Part shown: piece by piece, positions 1-8,886 of the stretch
Layout: each line of letters begins with the position of its first letter
How positions within the stretch are numbered: position 1 is the stretch's first letter
From: Bacillota bacterium
Lineage (GTDB): Bacteria; Bacillota; Clostridia; Lachnospirales; Lachnospiraceae
Length of the DNA: 64,000 bases
Direction of reading: 5' to 3'
Assembly: GCA_023402845.1 (NCBI GenBank)
Contig: JAEYFP010000008.1
Span: forward strand, 1 to 64,000
Position numbers and translations under genes: made by a program
The notes under the pieces: model-generated
Told to the model about the DNA's origin: nothing
The model's input: the letters and a program-made list of their open reading frames with translations, nothing else
The model's database searches: none

Positions 1-15
1 TGTTATACTAGCCAT

Positions 16-90
16 GCGAGGAAGCTCCTTTATGTGGATTTGTTTTGTGGTGATTCAAATATAACACAAAGAAGCCTATCCTCGCTTTTT
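16..90 (+). terminator. Possible long-stem terminator of an upstream gene
   Basis: GCGAGGA at 16-22 pairs with TCCTCGC at 79-85, with imperfect pairing extending inward, and is followed by five T at 86-90. The loop is long, so this is a tentative call. No gene lies between the window start and the tRNA. Confidence 0.35.
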
Positions 91-156
91 AATTATTCAG
101 TTGTAACACATGTATTGTAATCCTACAGTATGGCTTCCCGAAACTTGATTTTTTTC

Positions 157-185
157 TTGTGCAGCAAATACTTTCATGCTATAAT
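157..185 (+). promoter_or_regulatory. Putative sigma-A promoter of the tRNA-Val gene
   Basis: TTGTGC at 157-162, a 17-bp spacer and a perfect TATAAT at 180-185 preceded by TG. It lies about 70 bp before the mature tRNA, in an AT-rich stretch with no other gene to serve. Confidence 0.6.
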
Positions 186-255
186 GTTACAAGACATTAT
201 ATCGCGCCGAAACGCAGTGAAGTGCGCATAGTGTCATGAAATGCGCAGTATTTCA

Positions 256-328
256 GGAGGTATAGCTCAGCCGGGAGAGCGCTTGCTCGACAAGCAAGAG
301 GTCGCTGGTTCAAGTCCAGTTGTCTCCA
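256..328 (+). tRNA. tRNA-Val (GAC anticodon)
   Basis: A 73-nt cloverleaf: acceptor GGAGGTA pairs with TGTCTCC (321-327), the D stem is GCTC/GAGC, the anticodon stem CTTGC/GCAAG encloses the loop TCGACAA, and the T arm is GCTGG-TTCAAGT-CCAGT. The anticodon is GAC at 289-291, hence Val. The discriminator base is A328 and CCA is not encoded, as for the other tRNAs here. Position 33 of the loop reads C instead of the near-universal T, which is odd. A terminator follows at 388. Confidence 0.85.
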
Positions 329-387
329 CTAGATCCCCCAGACCGGGAGATGTCTCACATTCGGAATTGATTGCCGATATTTTTTAA

Positions 388-428
388 GGATCTCAGCCTA
401 CTGTTTTTCTGTGGCTGAGATCCTTTTT
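388..428 (+). terminator. Rho-independent terminator after tRNA-Val
   Basis: A perfect 11-bp stem (GGATCTCAGCC at 388-398 with GGCTGAGATCC at 413-423) followed by TTTTT at 424-428. It ends the tRNA transcript before the convergent ABC permease gene. Confidence 0.9.
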
Positions 429-464
429 ACCTTGTCCCGCTGCAAAAGTAAATTTTGCTTTGCT

Positions 465-1259
465 CTAACTGACTCTATGCCGGCTGTTTCGTATCTTTTT
501 ACTTTTAGAAACTGCTTGCGGCGGATTTGTCAGCATAACAACTACAATTGTAAATAAAAGCATAGACACCAACGATAACAGGGACACCTTGAAATTTCCG
601 GGCTCGGAAGTATTCATGAAGGTTCCCGTATCAAATCTCATGACCGTAAGTCCCGCCAGAATCGGATACAGACTGCGCATCGTAACATTCTTGATAAACA
701 TGGCGCTATACCCAAATAAAAAGGATACGATAACACCTCCCATAAAAAGCCCCTGCTTTCTGCTTGCGACCGCAATGATGGGCAGGACCGCAAAATATGT
801 GAGAAGCGCTATTCCTGACATCTGCAAAAGTCCCGTAAACAGAACGCCTGCATTAAGTCCCGGAATACCGGAAAGCAATCCAACGATCAAAGTTACGGTA
901 TAACTGTAAAATCCAAACAAAACGCTAAGAATTCCCATTGCCAGCATTTTGGCGAACAGCAGGCGCTGAAAACTGATCGGAACAGGCAGAATATTTTTCA
1001 AAGTATTATCCGTGTATTCGCGGTTGATTAAATATCCCCCCAGCAATGTGAAAATGACAGGCATAAAAATCGTAACGCTGTTCCAGATAGAACTATTTAT
1101 CAACGCCGGGAAATCAAAATTCCGTACTTTTCCTTCCTCCGTGACTACTGCTTGTGTAAATACGGACAGGATCGCTGGAAAGGTCATTCCCGTCAGACCG
1201 ATCAATAATATATGGAGCCGCTTTAATTTTTCAAACTCTGTCTTTATCATGCACAACAT
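465..1259 (-). CDS. ABC-2 type permease, lantibiotic/peptide protection type
   Basis: A 264-residue integral membrane protein with about six hydrophobic segments (around residues 13-35, 58-80, 102-130, 144-165, 172-190, 228-248). Both this and the neighbouring permease begin with a charged KTEF/SEFRKLKR segment just before the first membrane helix, typical of LanE/LanG permeases. It is the last gene of a minus-strand operon with a second permease, an ATPase and a two-component system. By family knowledge such transporters remove lantibiotics or other cationic peptides from the membrane. The start ATG at 1259 has AGGAGG about 11 nt upstream. Substrate is inferred from context only. Confidence 0.8.
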   Translation of the reverse strand: MLCMIKTEFEKLKRLHILLIGLTGMTFPAILSVFTQAVVTEEGKVRNFDFPALINSSIWNSVTIFMPVIFTLLGGYLINREYTDNTLKNILPVPISFQRLLFAKMLAMGILSVLFGFYSYTVTLIVGLLSGIPGLNAGVLFTGLLQMSGIALLTYFAVLPIIAVASRKQGLFMGGVIVSFLFGYSAMFIKNVTMRSLYPILAGLTVMRFDTGTFMNTSEPGNFKVSLLSLVSMLLFTIVVVMLTNPPQAVSKSKKIRNSRHRVS

Positions 1260-1277
1260 CCCAGATTTCTCCTCCTT

Positions 1278-2060
1278 TCATAGTTCTCTGCGCCGGTAGA
1301 CGCGAATCATCAAACAAGCACAAACCGCCGCTTCGATCAGCAGTACGGCAAAGCATGCTGTGGTCGAAGCAAAATATAGACTGAAACGATTGTAAAATGC
1401 CGTCTGAATCTCGCCGGTCGGTGTATAAAACTGATAGAGCCAGCGGAAAATCATCGGAATCGGCATAAGTGTACCTGCATTCAACCCCAGCGGCTGCATC
1501 AGAATCGCATCACTGAAGTGCATGACATAATTCAGAAGTGTATAAAAGAATACAATAATTACAGAAAGAATATAGCTTTTATTAAACCAGACAACCAGCA
1601 CAACGCAAGGCAGAGCTGCCGCCCAAAGAAGAATCCCTGTCGCTGCCGTCAAGGCAAATTGCAGATTAAAATCTGTCAGCGGAATATGATACAAAACGGA
1701 AATTCCCGCGTTGACCGCGAATCCCACAATTTGAAATATAACCGAAAAAATTAAAAGTACAAGCAGCTTCACTAATACCAGCCGTTCTTTCGAAACGGGG
1801 ATGCAAAGCAGGTTCTTGAGCGTGTCATTGTCCTGCTCCGAGAAAAACAGATTGGCAGCCAGGATAACTAACAGCGGCATCAGCAGCAGAAATCCGCTGC
1901 CTTCATGGACAAAACTAATCATATCCGCAAAATTTGTACCGGAACATTCCACCACCAAGGCCGAACCTAAAACCGGGAAAACAAAAGCGGATAAAACCGC
2001 AAAAAAAATAAATTTTTTCCTTTTTAATTTCCTGAATTCACTGAAAAGCAAATTATGCAA
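1278..2060 (-). CDS. ABC-2 type permease, lantibiotic/peptide protection type
   Basis: A permease of about 260 residues with six predicted membrane helices, paralogous to the downstream gene (shared motif SEFRKLKRKK before helix 1 and a QDNDTLKNLL segment matching YTDNTLKNIL in the partner). The two probably form the heterodimeric membrane part of one LanFEG-type exporter. The best start is TTG at 2060, seven to eight nt after GGAGG; a GTG at 2069 overlaps the ribosome binding site. It overlaps the end of the ATPase gene by 8 nt, so translation is likely coupled. Substrate unknown. Confidence 0.8.
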   Translation of the reverse strand: MHNLLFSEFRKLKRKKFIFFAVLSAFVFPVLGSALVVECSGTNFADMISFVHEGSGFLLLMPLLVILAANLFFSEQDNDTLKNLLCIPVSKERLVLVKLLVLLIFSVIFQIVGFAVNAGISVLYHIPLTDFNLQFALTAATGILLWAAALPCVVLVVWFNKSYILSVIIVFFYTLLNYVMHFSDAILMQPLGLNAGTLMPIPMIFRWLYQFYTPTGEIQTAFYNRFSLYFASTTACFAVLLIEAAVCACLMIRVYRRREL

Positions 2061-2976
2061 TACCCTCACCTCCGGTTATCCTCTTGAAATAATCCTCCAG
2101 GGTGTCTTCACAGGTATGGGCCTCGGATACCTCCAACCCGTTTTCAACAAAGGTGCGGTTTAGTACAGATACAGAAAAATTGCTGTCATATAAACGGACG
2201 CTATGATCATCTTCCACCGTAAAGTTTTTGGCTGCGAAGTTTCTCTCCAAAATTCTGGCTGCCTGTGCTGTGTCAGAAACAACAAAATGAATATATTTCC
2301 CATTTTTTTCTTCAAGCTCGGCAAGACTTTCTTCCTCCAGCAATATACCGTGGTCAATAATTCCAATGTCATCCGCCAGCAAAGAAATTTCTGAAAGAAT
2401 GTGGCTGGAAATCAAAATAGTTTTTCCTTTTACATTACAAAGCACTCTGATAAATGAGCGCACCTCGGCAATTCCGATTGGATCAAGCCCATTGATCGGT
2501 TCGTCTAAAATCAGCAGCTCCGGATCATGCATAACAGAGAGGGCAATGGCTAAACGCTGCTTCATTCCGAGAGAAAATTGAGAGAACAACTTTTTATCGT
2601 CATGGGGAAGTCCTACGACTTCCAATGCGTCCCTGACAGCAGTGCGTTTAGAAACTCCTCTGAGCCCGGCAAAGATTTTCAAGTTTTCCGTACCCGTCAG
2701 ATTCGGATAAAAGCCCGGCGATTCAATTAAACTGCCAATACGGGGCAGAATATTCCTTTCGTTTCCCCGGATACTTTTACCGAAAATCAAAACATCTCCG
2801 AAGGTAGGCCTCGTCAGATTCAAGAGCATTTTCATGGCTGTGGTTTTTCCTGCGCCGTTTCTGCCCAGCAAGCCATAAATGCGCCCTTTTTTTACATGAA
2901 GATTCAGGTTTGCAACACTCTTTTGTTCACCATATTGTTTGGTCAGATTTTTTGTTTCAATAATAAAATCACTCAA
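2053..2976 (-). CDS. ABC transporter ATPase, lantibiotic protection (BcrA/LanF) type
   Basis: A 307-residue ATPase that powers the two permeases downstream. Visible motifs are Walker A GRNGAGKTT, the signature SLGMKQRL, Walker B LLILDEP followed by INGLDPIG, and the switch His in ILISSHILSEI. The C-terminal 80 residues (YIHFVVSDTAQAARILE...) form the extension usual in BcrA/LanF proteins. The preferred start is TTG at 2976 with AGGAGG 7 nt upstream; an upstream ATG at 3060 would place the 22-bp tandem repeat inside the coding region. Gene order kinase-ATPase-permease-permease suggests peptide-induced self-protection. Confidence 0.85.
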   Translation of the reverse strand: MSDFIIETKNLTKQYGEQKSVANLNLHVKKGRIYGLLGRNGAGKTTAMKMLLNLTRPTFGDVLIFGKSIRGNERNILPRIGSLIESPGFYPNLTGTENLKIFAGLRGVSKRTAVRDALEVVGLPHDDKKLFSQFSLGMKQRLAIALSVMHDPELLILDEPINGLDPIGIAEVRSFIRVLCNVKGKTILISSHILSEISLLADDIGIIDHGILLEEESLAELEEKNGKYIHFVVSDTAQAARILERNFAAKNFTVEDDHSVRLYDSNFSVSVLNRTFVENGLEVSEAHTCEDTLEDYFKRITGGEGIA

Positions 2977-3016
2977 ATCAGTAACCTCCTTTTCCAGTGA
3001 AATCAGTTTATCATGG

Positions 3017-3060
3017 GAACCTTGCATAAACCTTATAAGAACCTTGCATAAACCTTGCAA
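3017..3060 (-). promoter_or_regulatory. Tandem 22-bp direct repeat, likely response-regulator binding site
   Basis: Two 22-bp copies (3017-3038 and 3039-3060) differ at two positions. Each contains two 11-bp steps starting GGTT on the minus strand, so four GGTT blocks follow at one per helical turn. This is the layout of an OmpR-family binding site. It lies between the kinase gene and the ATPase start, so it could drive the transporter genes separately from the regulator genes. Confidence 0.55.
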
Positions 3061-3072
3061 TTTACAATTCTC

Positions 3073-3996
3073 TCAATAATCTTCCGGAAAGGAGATGGTA
3101 AAAATCGTATATTTGTTCGGCTCACTTTGTACAGTGATTCTGCCATTCATTTTTTCCACCATCTGCCGTACAATTGCGAGTCCCAATCCGCTTCCTTTAT
3201 GAGACCGCCCTTTATCACATTTATATAATCGTTCAAAAATATACCGCAGGTCCGCTTTGTCAATACCGACTCCATTATCCTCTATGCAAATCATGATTTC
3301 GGATTCCTTGTTTGAAATTTTAATGTTAATGTTTTCGGCATGACTATGGGTCATAACATTTTGCACTAAATTATTGATGATACGGGCATATCCGTCCGAA
3401 TCTATCCTGACAAATACCGGCTCTTCGGGAATTTCAATTTCATACTCCAGATTCTTTTCTTCAAAAACAGGAATCCAGTCCTTCAGAATATTGCGTGTCA
3501 GCTCCGAAAGTTCCACCCGTTCCATTACTAATAAAAACTCACTGGAGTTCAGCTTAAACCAGTCAAATAAAACAGTGATATAGTCTTTCAGATCATGTGC
3601 CTTTTGTCTCGCAACTTCAAGATATTCCTCGCGCTCTTTTCCGGTAACAGTCCCTCTGTGAACAGCATCCAGATAACCCAGCAGTGTCGTAAGAGGTGTT
3701 CTCACATCATGAGAAAGGCTGGTCATAAGCTGACGATTTGCTTCGTCTGCTGTTCGCAGTTGTGAAAGCTGTTCCTCGTAAGCGTAAACAATATCATTGA
3801 TCTGAAAAGAAAGCTCCGCAGTCAGTTCCTTGTCTGTTGCAAGGATTTTTCGGTTTCCGTTTCCTGCCCGGATATCATTCAGAACATCTGTCATAAGCTG
3901 CAGCTGTTTTTTGACACCGATCAGTTTCATGAAACAAATAATCCCAAACAGGAGAAGTGAGCAAACCAATATGCCGTAAATCATATTCAAAAGCAT
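3073..3996 (-). CDS. Sensor histidine kinase of the peptide-ABC locus
   Basis: A 307-residue membrane kinase with one N-terminal hydrophobic segment (residues 4-24) and no sizeable extracellular domain. A short linker leads to the HisKA domain with phospho-acceptor H96 in SLSHDVRTP, then a HATPase domain with N box (IINNLVQNV), G1 (IEDNGVGI) and G2 (SGLGLAIVRQM). Kinases this short that sit next to LanFEG or BceAB transporters usually sense through the transporter. The start ATG at 3996 has AAGGAGG upstream and the gene nearly touches the response regulator stop. Confidence 0.88.
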   Translation of the reverse strand: MLLNMIYGILVCSLLLFGIICFMKLIGVKKQLQLMTDVLNDIRAGNGNRKILATDKELTAELSFQINDIVYAYEEQLSQLRTADEANRQLMTSLSHDVRTPLTTLLGYLDAVHRGTVTGKEREEYLEVARQKAHDLKDYITVLFDWFKLNSSEFLLVMERVELSELTRNILKDWIPVFEEKNLEYEIEIPEEPVFVRIDSDGYARIINNLVQNVMTHSHAENINIKISNKESEIMICIEDNGVGIDKADLRYIFERLYKCDKGRSHKGSGLGLAIVRQMVEKMNGRITVQSEPNKYTIFTISFPEDY

Positions 3997-3999
3997 CAG

Positions 4000-4695
4000 C
4001 TATACCTCCTTATTGAAACGATAGCCGATTCCTTTTACCGTCTGGAGATAAAGAGGGGCAGCGGATTCAAGCTCTATCTTTTTCCGGAGGCGGCTGATAA
4101 CAGCCATGATGTTGCTGTCATCATAGAAATAAGGTTCTCCCCAAACTTCCTCATAAATCTGCTGTTTTGTTAAAATTCTTCCTTGATTTTTCGCACAGAA
4201 CAGCAAAAGATCAAATTCTTTTGGAGGCAATTCAAATGTGCCGTTTTGCGTGGTGACACTTCGATTGTCAAAATCAATCGTCAGCCCTTTGTAGGTAAGG
4301 CGCCCGGAATAACTGTTCACTGAATTAAAACGTGTGTACCTGCGTATCAAAGAAATAATCCGGGCAATCAGCTCTTCCATGTCAAAGGGCTTTGTTAAAT
4401 AATCATCCGCCCCCGAACGAAGCCCCCGCACCTTCGACATGCTGTCGTTTCGTGAGGTCAGCATAAGAATGGGGATGCTGCTTGTCTCTCTTATTTTCTC
4501 CATCGTCTGAAAACCGTCCATTCCAGGCATCATCACATCTAAAAGAATCAGCTGGTAAACGTTTTCTTTAAGCAGTATCAGTCCGTCCGTACCCGAATAG
4601 CAGCAATCCACATTTATGTTCTCTTTTACTACACTTTGTCTGATTAAGGCGCATAACTCCTTGTCATCGTCAATCACTAACATCTTGTAATCCAA
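4000..4695 (-). CDS. OmpR-family response regulator of the peptide-ABC locus
   Basis: A 231-residue regulator: receiver domain with acidic pocket IDDD and phospho-acceptor D53 (LILLDVMMPG), switch residue in LTSRND and K in YLTKPFD, then a winged-helix domain (LTYKGLTIDF to GIGYRF). It presumably binds the tandem repeat at 3017-3060. TTG at 4695 is preferred because AGGAGG lies 6 nt upstream; the ATG at codon 5 is too far from that site. It begins only 17 nt after sufU with no terminator between, so read-through from the suf operon is likely. Confidence 0.88.
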   Translation of the reverse strand: MDYKMLVIDDDKELCALIRQSVVKENINVDCCYSGTDGLILLKENVYQLILLDVMMPGMDGFQTMEKIRETSSIPILMLTSRNDSMSKVRGLRSGADDYLTKPFDMEELIARIISLIRRYTRFNSVNSYSGRLTYKGLTIDFDNRSVTTQNGTFELPPKEFDLLLFCAKNQGRILTKQQIYEEVWGEPYFYDDSNIMAVISRLRKKIELESAAPLYLQTVKGIGYRFNKEV

Positions 4696-4712
4696 GCTTC
4701 TCCTCCTATTAA

Positions 4713-5138
4713 TTATTCCTGTAATGCCTCTTGCAGCGTATGCCATGAAAGCACCGCACATTTCACCCTGGCCGGCATATTTCCTATATTTTGAAAAGCC
4801 CTTGCCTCCTCAAGCACCTTTAACAGCTCCTCCTGTGTCACTGTCTTCTGAATCATTCCGATAAAGGTTTCGGCCAGACTTTTTGCCTCCTCCACTGTCT
4901 TTCCTTCAATCAGCTCAGCCATCATGGCAGCCGAAGCCTGAGAGATTGCGCAGCCTGTATCCAAAATGGCCACTTCCTTGATAAGGTTATCCTCCACCTG
5001 TAATTCCAGCTCTATGTTATCTCCGCAGCTCGGATTTACCCCTCTCATCCTCACATTCGGATGAAGGAGCGGTTTCCTGTAAGCATCCGAGCGGCTGTAT
5101 TCCAATATTAAATCGGTATATAATTCATCAAGCTCCAT
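4713..5138 (-). CDS. sufU: SufU-type Fe-S assembly protein / sulfur acceptor
   Basis: A 141-residue SufU: conserved Cys38 (NPSCGD), Cys63 (DTGCAIS) and Cys127 (RVKCAVLSW) with an Asp before the second Cys form the zinc site. In Firmicutes SufU takes sulfur from the SufS persulfide for SufBCD. The segment between the second and third Cys contains the insertion that distinguishes SufU from IscU. It overlaps sufS by 11 nt and ends the sufCBDSU series. Confidence 0.93.
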   Translation of the reverse strand: MELDELYTDLILEYSRSDAYRKPLLHPNVRMRGVNPSCGDNIELELQVEDNLIKEVAILDTGCAISQASAAMMAELIEGKTVEEAKSLAETFIGMIQKTVTQEELLKVLEEARAFQNIGNMPARVKCAVLSWHTLQEALQE

Positions 5139-6354
5139 ATCCCAGCCACCTCCTCACTCCCTTTAAGCTTTCCGCAAGCCTTTCGATATCCTCCTTCGTA
5201 TTATAAAGATACACGCTTGCACGGCATGTCGCCGCAAGTCCAAGATAACGATGCAGGGGCTGCGCACAATGATTTCCTGACCGGATTGCGATCTGATCCT
5301 TATTTAATACCGTTGTCACATCATGGGGATGAACCCCCTCTACCGTAAAAGGAACGACACCGATACGATTTTCAGCCGAAGACGGTCCGATAATCTGAAC
5401 ATGCGGTATTTCCGCAAGCTTTTCCAGCAAATATCCGGTAAGCTCCTTTTCAATTGCACCCACAGTTTTCATGCCAACCGCTTCCAGATAGTTAAGCGCG
5501 GCTCCCAAGCCTGCTATCGACCCCATATTGTGTGTTCCCGCCTCAAATTTTTGCGGAATGGGCGCATAAGTCGCAGACTGCTCCTCCACATATTCAATCA
5601 TATCGCCCCCATAAAGAAACGGCGGCATTTGCTCCAAATATTGTTTCTTTCCATATAAAATTCCGATGCCTGTCGGTCCCAGCATTTTATGTCCCGAAAA
5701 CGCATAAAAATCCGCATCCAATTCCTCAAGATCCACTCCCAGATGAGGCGCCCCCTGTGTCCCGTCCACTACGACAACAGCTCCTCTCTTATGAGCCAAA
5801 TCAATGATTTCCCGCAACGGATTAATACAGCCGGTCACATTAGATGCCTGTGCAACCGCCACCAGCTTTGTTCTATCCGTGATTTTTTGTTCCGCCTCTT
5901 TGACTGTGAGCCTGCCCTCCTGATTCAAATACAGATAAGTAAGAGCCGCGCCTTTGGTTTTTGAAACCATCTGCCACGGAACAAGGTTGCTGTGATGCTC
6001 CGAAACTGCTACAACAATCTCATCTGAGGCAGACACGAAATTCAGGCCGTAGCTATAGGCAACAAGATTCAACCCTTCGGTGGCGTTCTTTGTGAAAATG
6101 ATTTCACTGTCCTTTGGTACATGAAGCCACCTCTTTACTTTTTCCCGTACATCCTCAAGCACCTTTGTCGAAACGATGCTCAGATCATACGTTCCTCTGT
6201 GGGGATTGGCATTTTTATATTTGTAATATTCCTCTTCTGCCTTCAATACACAAAAAGGCTTTTGCGTTGTCGCCGCACTGTCCAGATACACAATGCCCCT
6301 TCCTTTTTCATCATCGTTATGAAGAAGCGGAAAATCCTTTCTGTAATCAGCCAT
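5128..6354 (-). CDS. sufS: Cysteine desulfurase SufS
   Basis: A PLP-dependent group II cysteine desulfurase of about 408 residues. Visible features are the PLP lysine in SGHKMLGPTGIG (about residue 223), the active cysteine in RSGNHCAQP (about residue 363), and the cofactor motifs EHHSN and DGTQ. It mobilises sulfur from L-cysteine for Fe-S cluster assembly with SufU. ATG at 6354 has a GGATGG ribosome site 8 nt upstream; an ATG at 6366 is almost fused to its own purine stretch. It overlaps sufD by 8 nt. Confidence 0.93.
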   Translation of the reverse strand: MADYRKDFPLLHNDDEKGRGIVYLDSAATTQKPFCVLKAEEEYYKYKNANPHRGTYDLSIVSTKVLEDVREKVKRWLHVPKDSEIIFTKNATEGLNLVAYSYGLNFVSASDEIVVAVSEHHSNLVPWQMVSKTKGAALTYLYLNQEGRLTVKEAEQKITDRTKLVAVAQASNVTGCINPLREIIDLAHKRGAVVVVDGTQGAPHLGVDLEELDADFYAFSGHKMLGPTGIGILYGKKQYLEQMPPFLYGGDMIEYVEEQSATYAPIPQKFEAGTHNMGSIAGLGAALNYLEAVGMKTVGAIEKELTGYLLEKLAEIPHVQIIGPSSAENRIGVVPFTVEGVHPHDVTTVLNKDQIAIRSGNHCAQPLHRYLGLAATCRASVYLYNTKEDIERLAESLKGVRRWLGYGA

Positions 6355-7450
6355 TATCGTATCCATCCCTTTCTATTGATTTCCTTAAAAAGGTTACTAT
6401 TTCTTCCTTCAGCGCCTTGTCGTCCATTTTGTCAAGAGCGGCAGCAAACTTTGATTCCGCCAAGAGCATCCTTGCATCTGCGTCGCTAAGTCCCCTGCTC
6501 ATAAGATAAAATAAAATGCTTTCATTCGGCCGGCCGGAGGTGGCGGCATGCTCGCCCTGCACATCATCCTCTCCGCAAAACAACAGCGGAACCGAAATAT
6601 TTCTGACTGTATCCGCAAGCATCAGCACATCCTCTTCTTCCCTTCCCGCAGCTCCCTTGGCTCCGCTGATGAAATCAAGCGTATCTCGGAATATTTTTTT
6701 ACTTTTTCCAAGCAGAATTCCTTTTGCCCGAACCCGGCTTCCTGTTTTTTGTCCGCGCAGTTCTACCCTGCTTGTAAAATCAAGCTTTTTTTCCTTTTCC
6801 CCCAAATAGAGAATGTCCAAATCAGCCTGGCTTTCCTCTCCTGCCAGCAGCACATTCCACCCCGCAGCAGCTCCTGCCGAACCCATCTCCGCCTGTACCA
6901 GGCTCAAACTTCCTTTTTTTTCGACGATTCCCTGAACTGTATCATGATGCGCTGTCCCATCATTAAACAGCTGTACCTTAACCAGCTTCAGTGAAGCATT
7001 TTCACGTACAAGGACTCTTGTTCTTCCGCTGTGAAAGCATACATTTTCATTTTTTGACCGATACTGAAAAATGACGGATGCCTCACTTTTCTCCTGTGCT
7101 TCAATCACAATATCTTCGTCTATGACACAGCCTTCTTCCTCTGCCTCAAAAATAATCCTGACAGGTGCCTCTCCCCTATACTGCTCCGGTATTCTGATAT
7201 AATAACGAAGCTTGGAATGTTCTTCAAAAAACCTGTTACTGTTCTGATCCGTCAGAAAGCCTTCGGCAGCTTTCGGAAAAGAAACCTCCGAGAAATCCTG
7301 TATGATCTCAATTCCATCGGGCGCCTCCACCCTGATTCCTTTTTCTCTTTTTTCGTCCTGTGCATACAAATGCAGTTGAGCCGTATTTACATCCAGCCAT
7401 GACCATGTTTTTTCCTGCATTCTGTCAACCCTATTTACCTGCGTTATCAT
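6347..7450 (-). CDS. sufD: Fe-S assembly protein SufD
   Basis: A 367-residue SufD/SufB-family beta-helix protein. It carries the family C-terminal signature (FYLMSRGLSDADARMLLAESKFAAALDKM) and the central SRVELRGQKTGSRVRAKGILLG region. SufD partners SufB and SufC in the scaffold complex. It lies 11 nt downstream of sufB, between sufB and sufS, the usual Clostridia order. The N-terminal half is divergent, as is common for SufD. Confidence 0.9.
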   Translation of the reverse strand: MITQVNRVDRMQEKTWSWLDVNTAQLHLYAQDEKREKGIRVEAPDGIEIIQDFSEVSFPKAAEGFLTDQNSNRFFEEHSKLRYYIRIPEQYRGEAPVRIIFEAEEEGCVIDEDIVIEAQEKSEASVIFQYRSKNENVCFHSGRTRVLVRENASLKLVKVQLFNDGTAHHDTVQGIVEKKGSLSLVQAEMGSAGAAAGWNVLLAGEESQADLDILYLGEKEKKLDFTSRVELRGQKTGSRVRAKGILLGKSKKIFRDTLDFISGAKGAAGREEEDVLMLADTVRNISVPLLFCGEDDVQGEHAATSGRPNESILFYLMSRGLSDADARMLLAESKFAAALDKMDDKALKEEIVTFLRKSIERDGYDNG

Positions 7451-7461
7451 ACTGCCGCCTC

Positions 7462-8868
7462 CTAACCAATCGTCCCTTCCAGCTCAATCGCAATCAGGCG
7501 ATTCATCTCCACCGCATATTCAAGCGGCAGCTCTTTTGCAATCGGTTCTACAAAGCCCCTTACGATCATTGCCTTTGCCTCTTCTTCTGAAAGTCCCCTT
7601 GTCATAAGATAAAAAACTGCCTCATCACTGATTCTCCCGATCTTCGCCTCATGACCGATATCAGCCTGATCATTTTGGATATCCATGACCGGTATCGTAT
7701 CGGCCCTTGATTTACGGTCCATCATGAGTGACTCACAAATTACAGAGGACCTTGCTCCCGTCGCCTTTGGTGTGATCGTGACAGAGCTTCTGTAAATTGA
7801 TTCTCCGCCGTCCTTGGATATAGAACGGGAATTAATCGTGGACGAAGTATTCTTCGCCGCATGTACAACCTTTGTACCCGTATCCAGATGCTGACCCGCC
7901 GAGGCAAATGTAATTCCCGTAAATTCCGATTTTGCGCCCTCTCCTATTAAAATACTGGAAGGATAAAGCATTGTGACATGTGAACCGAATGTCCCGGAAA
8001 TCCATTCTATCGTTCCGTTCTTTTCTACGGAGGCCCGCTTCGTATTCAGATTCATCATATTCTTTGACCAGTTTTCAATCGTTGAATATCTGAGCTTTGC
8101 ATTTTCTCTCACATACAATTCCACACAGCCTGCATGAAGATTAATCTGATTGTATTTCGGTGCCGAACAGCCCTCAATAAAGTGCAGTCCGGCATTTTTT
8201 TCCACCACAATCAACGTATGCTCAAACTGCCCTGCTCCCGGTGCGTTGAGTCTGAAGTAGGATTGCAGGGGAATGGTTACCTGAACACCCTCTGGCACAT
8301 AAACAAAAGATCCCCCTGACCAGACCGCGCCATGCAGAGCCGCAAATTTATGATCCGTAGGAGGTACCAGCTTCATAAACAGTTCACGTACAATATCTTC
8401 ATATTCCTGTACGGCACTTTCCATGTCGGTATAAATGACGCCCTGACTCAGCAATTCCTCCTTCACATTATGGTAGACGACTTCCGAATCATACTGGGCT
8501 CCTACGCCCGCCAGAGACTCCCGCTCCGCTTTGGGGATTCCCAGCCGTTCGAAGGTGTCCCTGATATCCTTAGGAACTTCACTCCAATCGCTTTTCCTAT
8601 CCGCATCCGGTCTTACATAAGCCACAATCTGATCCATATCCAGTTCAGACAGGGAAGGCCCCCAGCCGGGCATCTTAATTTCATGATAGATCTTAAGTGC
8701 GTTCAGCCGGCCGGCAAGCATCCAGGCCGGCTCGTTCTTTTGCCCGGAAATCTCACGGACGATCTCCTCTGTCAATCCCTTTTCTGTTTTAAGACGCGCA
8801 ACATCCGCATTTTTGATATCATAAAGCTCGCGCGAAATATCTTCCACCACGGTCTTTTGTCTTTCCAT
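7462..8868 (-). CDS. sufB: Fe-S assembly scaffold SufB
   Basis: A 468-residue SufB, one of the best conserved proteins here. Recognisable segments are GVQVTIPLQSYFRLN, HFIEGCSAP (cysteine of the scaffold path), RASVEKNGTIEWISGTFGS and the C-terminal FYLMTRGLSEEEAKAMIVRGF. It builds nascent clusters with SufC and SufD. ATG at 8868 is chosen because GGGGGTG lies 6 nt upstream; a GTG three codons earlier overlaps that site. Confidence 0.95.
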   Translation of the reverse strand: MERQKTVVEDISRELYDIKNADVARLKTEKGLTEEIVREISGQKNEPAWMLAGRLNALKIYHEIKMPGWGPSLSELDMDQIVAYVRPDADRKSDWSEVPKDIRDTFERLGIPKAERESLAGVGAQYDSEVVYHNVKEELLSQGVIYTDMESAVQEYEDIVRELFMKLVPPTDHKFAALHGAVWSGGSFVYVPEGVQVTIPLQSYFRLNAPGAGQFEHTLIVVEKNAGLHFIEGCSAPKYNQINLHAGCVELYVRENAKLRYSTIENWSKNMMNLNTKRASVEKNGTIEWISGTFGSHVTMLYPSSILIGEGAKSEFTGITFASAGQHLDTGTKVVHAAKNTSSTINSRSISKDGGESIYRSSVTITPKATGARSSVICESLMMDRKSRADTIPVMDIQNDQADIGHEAKIGRISDEAVFYLMTRGLSEEEAKAMIVRGFVEPIAKELPLEYAVEMNRLIAIELEGTIG

Positions 8869-8886
8869 TAAAATCACCCCCGTTTA

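Noticed and set aside
3017..3060. Tandem repeat as a coding part of the ATPase
   Set aside because: The ATG at 3060 would make it coding, but the TTG at 2976 has a perfect ribosome site and starts at the conserved domain border.
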